A DNA stretch of 12,297 nucleotides from an uncultured Campylobacter sp. (lineage in GTDB: Bacteria; Campylobacterota; Campylobacteria; Campylobacterales; Campylobacteraceae): positions 1 to 12,297 of the forward strand of contig CAJPSJ010000031.1 in NCBI GenBank assembly GCA_905373295.1, given 5' to 3'. The notes under the pieces are model-generated. The model saw only the letters and a list, made by a program, of their open reading frames with translations, was not told where the DNA came from and searched no databases. Positions 6,421 to 11,685 of the stretch are shown one piece after another; the stretch's first letter is position 1; every line of letters starts with the position of its first letter. The translations under genes were made by a program, and so were the position numbers.

Positions 6421-7437
6421 ATCTTTCCTTTTATAAAATTTTATGACCTCTGCTGCGATCTTGGGCGGGATTTCGCCTTTGAAATCTCGCCTAAAACCGC
6501 TTGAGCTCGCATCTACGGCAATCTCGATCCGCCTTAGGCTCGCCCACTGCCGCGGGATCTCGTAGCCGGGCCGCGTAAGCACGACAAACTCCGCTAATTT
6601 CTGAAGCTCGCTAAAATCGCGCCATTTATGAAGCTCGGCTAGGTTGTCGGCACCCACGACGATGTAGAGCTTTGGTACTTCGTCTATATGGTTCGCGCTG
6701 TTTGCTTTGCTTGCTTCATCTGCACTGCTCACATCGCTTGAGTCATGCAAGTCATTTGTGATATTCATGCCATTTGTGCCGCCTGTGTCACCTGCACTAT
6801 TTGCGTCATTTACATCACCTGTATCAGCAATGCAATTCGCATTGCCGCTTGAAATTTCGCTTGCGTTTGAAAATTTGTCTATGATGGCGTTTGAAATTTC
6901 ACTATCGACAGCGCCTGGAATTTTGACGACGTCTGAAATTTCATCTGTTACTGCAATCTCGCTTGCATTTGAAATTTCGTTCCGGGCGGCGTTCGGAATT
7001 TTGCTCGCGCTCGAAATTTTATCCCCGACGAAGTTTGAAATTTCGCTCATGACGGCGCCGGACGCTCTGCTTGAGGCGGCACTTGAAATTTTATCTGCGC
7101 TTTGGGTTTCGCTCGCCGAGGCTGCCATCTCCGCTGCGATTTTGCCGTTTGCGCTATGTTTTTCGAGCAGAAATTTCACGCTTTGTATCGTGGGTACCGG
7201 CACGTTTTGCGAAATTTCATAATCGCTCACCTCCACGTGCGGGGCGTCGCTCCACAGCGCGCGGCACCATCTAAGCCGCAGCTGCGGAGGCGCCGAAAAG
7301 CTCTTTTTAAACGGGTTTAGAAACGACGGCATTATGACCAGCGAATCGGGCTTTAGGCTTGATAAAATCGCCTTTACCGCGGCGTCGTGTCCTGCATGCG
7401 GCGGATCGAAACTGCCGCCGAAAAGCGCGATTTTCAC
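6085..7437 (-). CDS. nadD: Nicotinate-nucleotide adenylyltransferase fused to ribosome silencing factor (NadD-RsfS), with a large internal insert
   Basis: Residues 1-95 are the N-terminal half of NadD (nucleotidyltransferase motif GGSFDPPHAGH at 7-17), which adenylates nicotinate mononucleotide in NAD synthesis. The second half resumes at about 255 with LYIVVGADNLAELHKWRDF and ends with the SSSGFRR motif (311-317). About 155 residues (96-253) interrupt the domain at a point where C. jejuni NadD has only a few residues. The insert is rich in Ser, Ala, Asn, Asp and EIS/KIS units. From residue 340 the frame continues without a stop into a complete RsfS domain. The GTG start at 7437 is chosen over the upstream TTG at 7467. 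It has GGAG seven bases upstream and overlaps the preceding ORF as GTGA. NadD and RsfS are usually separate genes. Whether the insert leaves the enzyme active is open. Confidence 0.85.
   Translation of the reverse strand: MKIALFGGSFDPPHAGHDAAVKAILSSLKPDSLVIMPSFLNPFKKSFSAPPQLRLRWCRALWSDAPHVEVSDYEISQNVPVPTIQSVKFLLEKHSANGKIAAEMAASASETQSADKISSAASSRASGAVMSEISNFVGDKISSASKIPNAARNEISNASEIAVTDEISDVVKIPGAVDSEISNAIIDKFSNASEISSGNANCIADTGDVNDANSAGDTGGTNGMNITNDLHDSSDVSSADEASKANSANHIDEVPKLYIVVGADNLAELHKWRDFSELQKLAEFVVLTRPGYEIPRQWASLRRIEIAVDASSSGFRRDFKGEIPPKIAAEVIKFYKRKDMQDPKQRAEKIAEILNEKKAEDVQIIDMSEREYIAKLVVIATTLTSRHAASLIEELKSVLKPLGEEFLAIESGDEWSVVDLGDIIVHLISEDYRAKYNIEDFLDKLKKEQF
6680..7150. repeat. In-frame repeat insert within nadD
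   Basis: AAATTT or GAATTT starts at 6894, 6918, 6936, 6972, 6996, 7014 and 7038, giving spacings of 24, 18, 36, 24, 18 and 24 bases. All are multiples of 6, so the reading frame is kept. Two 42-base units (6893-6934 and 6971-7012) share the layout GAAATTTC, about 15 bases, GGAATTTTG, about 10 bases. From 6735 to 6840 a different simple pattern (CATTTGTG/CACCTGT-like) codes for the Asn, Asp, Ser and Thr-rich second part of the insert. Because AAATTT is its own complement, the opposite strand also stays open here. Confidence 0.75.
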
Positions 7438-8156
7438 GCGCCTACTCCGCGCCGTTTCGCGCCGCAAAATTTCTCGTCCTTCGCCGCAAATTCTGCGGCA
7501 TAAAATTTTGCGCGGCGCGATCTTGCTTTATGAAATTTCACGTCGCAAAATCTCGCTTCGCTAAATTTTGTTTCAAAAAATCCCGCGTTTTGCGGTGCGG
7601 TAAATTTAAAAGGCACGACGGCGCAAAGGCTAGAATCGCGCTGTAGCCCTTTTGCGGCGACAAATTTAAAAAGCGCGCCGCGGAATTTTATCCCGAGGAA
7701 TTCCGCTGCGTTAAATTCTGTTTTAAGCTCTAAATTTAGCGTCCGGGACTTCATTTCGCTAAATTTCATGCCGTGAAATTTAGCCGCATAAAATTTCGCA
7801 GTGCGAGCCAAAAAAGCCGTCTCGCGCAATTCTGCTTTGTAAAATTTGACGCCGCGCGCCCTAAATTTCGATTTGCAGAATTCCATGCCGCGAAAGTTTG
7901 TCTTTAAAAATTCTATTCCGTAGGTCGCAAAATTTGCGCCACGAAATTTCTCGTCGCGAAATTTAAAACTACCAAGCGCGGCAACGTGTACCCCAGGCTC
8001 TGCGCCGCAAAATTTCGTGCTACTAAATTTTGTTGCAAAAAATCTTGCGTTTTGCGGCGCGAAAAATTTAACGCCGCTCCCGCGAAATTCCGCCGCGCAA
8101 AATCCTGCGGGGGCTAATCGGGCGTTAAAATTTGGGTTTTTGTAAGGCTTTCGCAC
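7434..8156 (-). CDS. Unrecognised pentapeptide-like repeat ORF between serS and nadD
   Basis: A 240-codon open frame begins with GTG seven bases after the serS stop and ends in a GTGA overlap with the nadD start, so it fits the operon exactly. No strong ribosome binding site precedes it (only GCGG). The protein is rich in Phe, Lys, Ala and Arg. Phe recurs every 5 or 7 residues from about 66 to 132 (KFRGANF, TNFRGMEF, AKFYAAKFHGMKF). This resembles pentapeptide-repeat proteins with Phe at the central position, but the polar A(D/N)LXX pattern is loose. About 20 copies of AAATTT lie in 720 bases and encode most of these Phe residues. It could be a real protein, or intergenic repeat DNA that happens to stay open. 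I do not recognise a homologue. Confidence 0.45.
   Translation of the reverse strand: MRKPYKNPNFNARLAPAGFCAAEFRGSGVKFFAPQNARFFATKFSSTKFCGAEPGVHVAALGSFKFRDEKFRGANFATYGIEFLKTNFRGMEFCKSKFRARGVKFYKAELRETAFLARTAKFYAAKFHGMKFSEMKSRTLNLELKTEFNAAEFLGIKFRGALFKFVAAKGLQRDSSLCAVVPFKFTAPQNAGFFETKFSEARFCDVKFHKARSRRAKFYAAEFAAKDEKFCGAKRRGVGA
7561..7608. repeat. Direct repeat, copy 1 (partner at 8023-8070)
   Basis: This 48-base segment matches 8023-8070 at about 42 of 48 positions. The offset is 462 bases, exactly 154 codons, so both copies are read in the same frame. They encode similar peptides, APQNAGFFETKF (residues 187-198) and APQNARFFATKF (33-44). It is an internal duplication inside the pentapeptide-like ORF. 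Confidence 0.85.
8023..8070. repeat. Direct repeat, copy 2 (partner at 7561-7608)
   Basis: This is the second copy of the internal duplication. The shared core is CTAAATTTTGTT, one varied base, CAAAAAATC, then GCGTTTTGCGG, with AAATTTA at the far end. Six mismatches separate the copies. Confidence 0.85.
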
Positions 8157-8163
8157 GGGCCGC

Positions 8164-9414
8164 CTACATATATTTTTCTAAAACGCGCGGAATTTCGATG
8201 CTGCCGTCCTTGCGCTGGTAGTTTTCCATCACCGCGATCAGCGTGCGGCCGACCGCGAGCGAGGAGCCGTTTAGCGTGTGAACGAGGCTGTTTTTCTTGC
8301 CGTCTTTGAAGCGGATCTTGGCTCTGCGCGCCTGAAAATCGCGGCAGTTGCTGATCGAGCTGATCTCTCTGTATTGGCTCTGCCCCGGCAGCCAAACCTC
8401 CAAATCCACGGTTTTTGCGGCGCTAAAGCCCAGATCGCCGCTGCAAAGCAGCATGTGTCTGTGCGGAAGGCCTAGGCTAGCTAACAGATCGCTCGCGCAC
8501 GAAATCATCTCCTCAAGCATCTTTGCGCTATCCTCTGGGCGCGTGATGGCGACGAGCTCGACCTTTTCGAACTGGTGCTGGCGGATCATGCCGCGCGTAT
8601 CGCGCCCCGCCGAGCCCGCTTCCTTGCGAAAGCAGTGGCTGTAGCTGGTGAGCTTGATCGGTAGCTCCTCGCTGCGTAAAATTTCATCGTTAAAGAGATT
8701 CGTAGCCGTAACCTCGCTCGTAGGGATGAGATAGAGGTTTTGCTCCTCGTCGTCAACGCGGTAGAGGTCGTCTTTAAATTTAGGCAGCTGACCCGTACCG
8801 TAGAGGATCTGATCGCGCACCAAAAACGGCATATTTACGAGCTCGAAGCCGCGTGAGTTGTTAAATTCTATCATATAATTGATGAGAGCCATATTCAGTT
8901 TTGCGCCAAGACCTCGGATCGCGGTGAAGCGGCTACCGCTGAGTTTAACGCCGCGCTCGAAATCAAGCCATCCCAGCGCCTCGCCGAGATCGAAGTGCTG
9001 CTTGGGCGCGAAGTCGAACGTACGCGGCTGCAGCACCTTTTTGATACAGACGTTTTCGTTCTCGTCCGCACCGATCGGCACGTCGTCATCGATGATATTC
9101 GGCACGCACGCGGCGATCGCTTCTAGGCTCTGCTCGTGCTCACTTACTAGCTCGCTTAGGCTTTGGATCTTTTGCTTGTTTTCCTCAAGCTGCGATTTGA
9201 GCGCGCATACGTCTTTGCCCTCGCGCGCGGCGAGGCCAAACTCCTTGCTCTTTGCGTTTTGCACGGCTTGGAGGTTTTCAAGATCGCTCTTTTTAGATTT
9301 TAGCTCGTTGTAGGCATCTAGCAGCGTTTGCAGGGTTTGCGGCGGGACTTTTTTAGCGATGAGTTTTTTATTAAATTCGTCGAAATTCGTCTCTATAAGT
9401 TTTAAATTTATCAT
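8164..9414 (-). CDS. serS: Serine--tRNA ligase
   Basis: SerRS charges tRNA-Ser (and tRNA-Sec where present) with serine. The 416 residues match the usual length of about 410-430. The N-terminal 100 residues form the long antiparallel coiled-coil arm (Lys- and Glu-rich, 30-97) that grips the tRNA variable arm. The class II core follows: the TSE loop (Thr232-Glu234) that binds serine, motif 2 [14 protein letters not shown] (262-275), and motif 3 [18 protein letters not shown] (383-400) with its ATP-binding Arg. The ATG has AAAGAGG six to seven bases upstream. It heads the minus-strand operon, diverging from nikK across 140 bases. Confidence 0.97.
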   Translation of the reverse strand: MINLKLIETNFDEFNKKLIAKKVPPQTLQTLLDAYNELKSKKSDLENLQAVQNAKSKEFGLAAREGKDVCALKSQLEENKQKIQSLSELVSEHEQSLEAIAACVPNIIDDDVPIGADENENVCIKKVLQPRTFDFAPKQHFDLGEALGWLDFERGVKLSGSRFTAIRGLGAKLNMALINYMIEFNNSRGFELVNMPFLVRDQILYGTGQLPKFKDDLYRVDDEEQNLYLIPTSEVTATNLFNDEILRSEELPIKLTSYSHCFRKEAGSAGRDTRGMIRQHQFEKVELVAITRPEDSAKMLEEMISCASDLLASLGLPHRHMLLCSGDLGFSAAKTVDLEVWLPGQSQYREISSISNCRDFQARRAKIRFKDGKKNSLVHTLNGSSLAVGRTLIAVMENYQRKDGSIEIPRVLEKYM

Positions 9415-9447
9415 TTTCTGCCTCTTTTTGGTAATTTAAATTGCGAC

Positions 9448-9453
9448 ATTTTA
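9448..9453 (-). promoter_or_regulatory. Candidate -10 box for the serS operon
   Basis: The minus strand reads TAAAAT (five of six matches to TATAAT) 34 bases before the serS ATG, in an AT-rich divergent intergenic region. Upstream are further AT tracts typical of Campylobacter promoters. The ribosome binding site AAAGAGG lies downstream at 9420-9426. Confidence 0.45.
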
Positions 9454-9515
9454 ACTAAAGTTTGCTTTAAATACTCAAAATAAACCCACATTTAAGCAAT
9501 ACGGATGAAAAAAAG

Positions 9516-9524
9516 TGATACAAT
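9516..9524 (+). promoter_or_regulatory. Extended -10 promoter of the nik operon
   Basis: TGATACAAT combines the TGn extension (9516-9518) with TACAAT (9519-9524), a five-of-six match to TATAAT. Transcription would start near 9531, inside the left half of the inverted repeat at 9528-9554, about 24 bases before the nikK ATG. Confidence 0.5.
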
Positions 9525-9527
9525 TCC

Positions 9528-9554
9528 GTAATATTTTATTATGAAAGGTATTAC
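9528..9554. promoter_or_regulatory. NikR-like inverted repeat at the nikK start
   Basis: GTAATA (9528-9533) and TATTAC (9549-9554) form a perfect 6-6 inverted repeat with a 15-base spacer. E. coli NikR binds GTATGA-N16-TCATAC, so the half-site length and spacing are very close. The right half ends directly before the nikK ATG and abuts the AAAGG ribosome binding site. The left half covers the expected transcription start. Repression by nickel-loaded NikR is inferred; no nikR gene is in the window. Confidence 0.5.
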
Positions 9555-10304
9555 ATGAAAGCAAAATTTGCTTTTTTAGGAATTTTCGCGGCGAGCCTTG
9601 CATTCGCGCATTTCGGCGTTCTTACGACGGATAAAAATGTCGTAGAGGATCAAAAAGATGCTACTTTAAAGCTAAATTTGGAATTCTCCCATCCGTTTTT
9701 ACAGGAGTCTATGAATCTACAAAAGCCCGCAGAATTCGGCGTTTTTATTGATGGCGAGAAAAAATCGCTCCTAGGCAGCCTAAAAGAGCAAAAAAAAGGC
9801 GAAAATTCCTATTTTGCGGCGGAATTTAAAGCTGACAAGCCATCGCTTTTGGCGTTTTATTTCGATCCGAAACCCTATGCCGAGCCGGCTGAGCGCAAGA
9901 TGATCCGCCATATCACCAAAACCTACGTCGATGCTTACGGCGCGGGCGAAGGCTGGGATAAGCCGCTCGGGCTAGAGGCGGAGATCGTGCCGCTAGTGCG
10001 GCCTTATGCGCTGTATGCGGGCGAGATATTTAGCGGAGTTTTTTTATTGCACGGAAGGCCCGTCCCAGGCGCGGACGTGGAGATCGAGCTATATAACGAT
10101 AAAGGCTACAAAGCCCCTAGCGAGGCGCATGTCACGCAAATCGTTAAAACAAACGGCGCGGGCGAGTTTAGCTTCGTGATGCCGGTTGCCGGCTGGTGGG
10201 GCTTTGCGGCTCTTAGCGAGGAGGAAGCCGCCAAAGGAAGCGAGCAGCCCGTAAATGAGCTGGGTGCCGTGCTTTGGATCAAAGCAGACGAGTTGAAAAA
10301 ATAA
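9555..10304 (+). CDS. nikK: DUF4198-type periplasmic component of a nickel importer
   Basis: This is a 249-residue exported protein. Residues 1-18 form a signal peptide (Lys-rich start, hydrophobic core, AFA cleavage site). The mature chain would then begin with His-Phe-Gly, which leaves an N-terminal His free to bind metal. Further family-like segments are SHPF (45-48), KTYVDAYGAGEGWDKPLGLE (122-141) and the C-terminal GWWGFAAL (213-220). The fold is expected to be a two-domain beta-sandwich (DUF4198/NikK). In epsilon- and deltaproteobacteria NikK is encoded beside NikM, NikL, NikQ and NikO and helps deliver Ni2+ to the membrane permease. The ATG is preceded by AAAGG at six bases. nikM follows only after a 781-base interval, which is unusual. 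Confidence 0.82.
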   Translation: MKAKFAFLGIFAASLAFAHFGVLTTDKNVVEDQKDATLKLNLEFSHPFLQESMNLQKPAEFGVFIDGEKKSLLGSLKEQKKGENSYFAAEFKADKPSLLAFYFDPKPYAEPAERKMIRHITKTYVDAYGAGEGWDKPLGLEAEIVPLVRPYALYAGEIFSGVFLLHGRPVPGADVEIELYNDKGYKAPSEAHVTQIVKTNGAGEFSFVMPVAGWWGFAALSEEEAAKGSEQPVNELGAVLWIKADELKK

Positions 10305-10316
10305 GGGAGCGGCTCG

Positions 10317-11096
10317 GTGAGATCTCTTTTTTCGGGCGAAATTTGCGCGGCTACAGATAAATTTAAATTTACGCTTTGGCAGGGCTTTGAAATTTTATTT
10401 TCGCGCGTTTTGCTTTTGGGTGTAGAATTTCCAGCGAATTCTGCGGCTGAAATTTTACGGGGCAGAATTTTGTCGTTTCGCACCCGCGCGCAGTCTGCGT
10501 CTCGGGGGTTGATTAAAACTTTACGGAGCAGAATTTCGCCGAGTAAAATTTTAAGTAACGAAGCTCTGCTACGTGAAATTTTGCTCGGTAGAAATCCGCT
10601 CTTAGTAGCTTCGAGCCGTAAAATTTCATATCCGTGGATTTACGAGCGTAAAATATCAGCACGTCAAATTTCGTTTTTTGAAATTTTAAAAACCCCGACT
10701 TTTAAAATTTCGCAAGCTCTGTTTTGCCGCGCGAGCACCGCGCCGAGATTGCTCGGAGCTTTAAATTTTGCGTTGCAAAATCTGCTCGCTGCTCCCGCAA
10801 ATACGGAAATTAAAATTTATTGCGCCGTGCGAGCCGTAAAATTTATCAAATTTGCCGGTTCCGTAAGCAGCTCTGAGACCGCTCCGAGTCTTACGCTAAC
10901 AGCTGCCGCAAATAGGACGCAAGCCGCGAGTTTTACAGCCGCAAATTTTGCCGCGATTAAAGCCATAAAAGCAAGATCTGTAGCAATCAAAGCAATGATC
11001 GCAAAGGTCGCAAATGCCTTAAATTTAGCTAGCTCCCGCGTTTTTGCGCGTCTAAAAAACGGGAGCGATTTAAAGGAGGCGAGCCGTGCACATTAG
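10317..11096 (+). CDS. Unrecognised ORF filling the nikK-nikM interval
   Basis: A 259-codon frame begins with GTG 12 bases after the nikK stop, with GGGAG eight bases upstream, and ends 11 bases inside nikM. It has no domain I can recognise. It is rich in Ala, Ser, Leu, Ile, Lys and Arg, with scattered EIL, KIS and KF units encoded by about 17 copies of AAATTT. The last 60 residues are Ala/Lys-rich and helix-like (AAIKAIKARSVAIKAMIAKV). There is no clear signal peptide or membrane segment. Its place exactly between two coupled genes favours translation. Its composition favours an expanded intergenic repeat kept open by chance or by selection for coupling. Both readings remain possible. Confidence 0.35.
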   Translation: MRSLFSGEICAATDKFKFTLWQGFEILFSRVLLLGVEFPANSAAEILRGRILSFRTRAQSASRGLIKTLRSRISPSKILSNEALLREILLGRNPLLVASSRKISYPWIYERKISARQISFFEILKTPTFKISQALFCRASTAPRLLGALNFALQNLLAAPANTEIKIYCAVRAVKFIKFAGSVSSSETAPSLTLTAAANRTQAASFTAANFAAIKAIKARSVAIKAMIAKVANALNLASSRVFARLKNGSDLKEASRAH

Positions 11097-11685
11097 CGAA
11101 GGAGTTTTGAGCGCGCCCGTGCTGCTTGCCGGCTGGGCGGTTACGGCGCCTGCGGTAGCGGCGATTTTATGGCGCGTAAGGCAGTCTGAGATCCCTAGGA
11201 TCGCATGTTTTAGCGCGCTATTTTTCGTCGCATCTTTTGTACACCTGCCCGTGGGCGTCAGCTCCATGCACCTGATGCTAAGCGGGCTCGTGGGCGCGTT
11301 TTTGGGCTCGCGCGCGATCTTGGCGATTTTCGTTGCGCTTTTTTTGCAAGGGGTGTTTTTCGGCTTCGGAGGGCTTAGCGTACTCGGCGTAAATACCGCA
11401 GTCATTGGCTTTCCAGCGGTTTTGGGCGGGCTCTTTGCCGCCGCCGCAAAAGCGCAAGAGCTAAAAGTGCGCACGCAAAAAATTTATTTATTTTTGGCGG
11501 GTTTCGTGCCGATCGTCTGCTCGATGCTGCTTCTTGATCTCGTGCTTTTCATCAGCGGGCGGGAGTTTTTTGCTATCGCGACGCTCATCTCGCTCGAAGG
11601 TGCAATTCTAGCTGTTTTGGAAGGGATCATCACACTTTTTGCGCTTAGCTTTATTGCGAAATTTTACGGCGGACAGAGGCGATGA
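11086..11685 (+). CDS. nikM: Nickel ECF importer substrate-binding membrane protein (CbiM/NikM family)
   Basis: NikM is the substrate-specific membrane subunit of an energy-coupling-factor importer. The protein has 199 residues and about six hydrophobic segments. The N-terminus MHISEGVLS keeps His2, which together with the terminal amine binds the metal in this family. His62 in VGVSSMHLML occupies the place of the second metal-binding His. GTG (11086) is the start because only it yields Met-His at the N-terminus, and it has AAGGAGG six bases upstream. It overlaps nikL as ATGA at 11682-11685. The family also transports cobalt (CbiM); the neighbouring nikK and nikL point to nickel. Confidence 0.88.
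   Translation: MHISEGVLSAPVLLAGWAVTAPAVAAILWRVRQSEIPRIACFSALFFVASFVHLPVGVSSMHLMLSGLVGAFLGSRAILAIFVALFLQGVFFGFGGLSVLGVNTAVIGFPAVLGGLFAAAAKAQELKVRTQKIYLFLAGFVPIVCSMLLLDLVLFISGREFFAIATLISLEGAILAVLEGIITLFALSFIAKFYGGQRR

Noticed and set aside
6850..7100. CRISPR array, considered because of regularly spaced palindromes
   Set aside because: The repeated unit is only 6-8 bases, spacers are short and coding, and no cas gene is present.
6707..7222. 171-codon plus-strand open frame with FEIS repeats
   Set aside because: It mirrors the repeat insert of nadD; no ribosome binding site or known family was seen.
7437..7467. Longer nadD start at TTG 7467
   Set aside because: It adds an Arg-rich leader before the conserved first strand; GTG at 7437 has a good ribosome binding site and the canonical MKIALFGGSF start.
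7359..7646. 95-codon plus-strand ORF with KF repeats
   Set aside because: The opposite-strand reading of nadD and the pentapeptide-like ORF; the KF pattern arises because AAATTT is palindromic.
10106..10483. 125-codon minus-strand ORF
   Set aside because: Antisense to the end of nikK and the following ORF, with no independent support.
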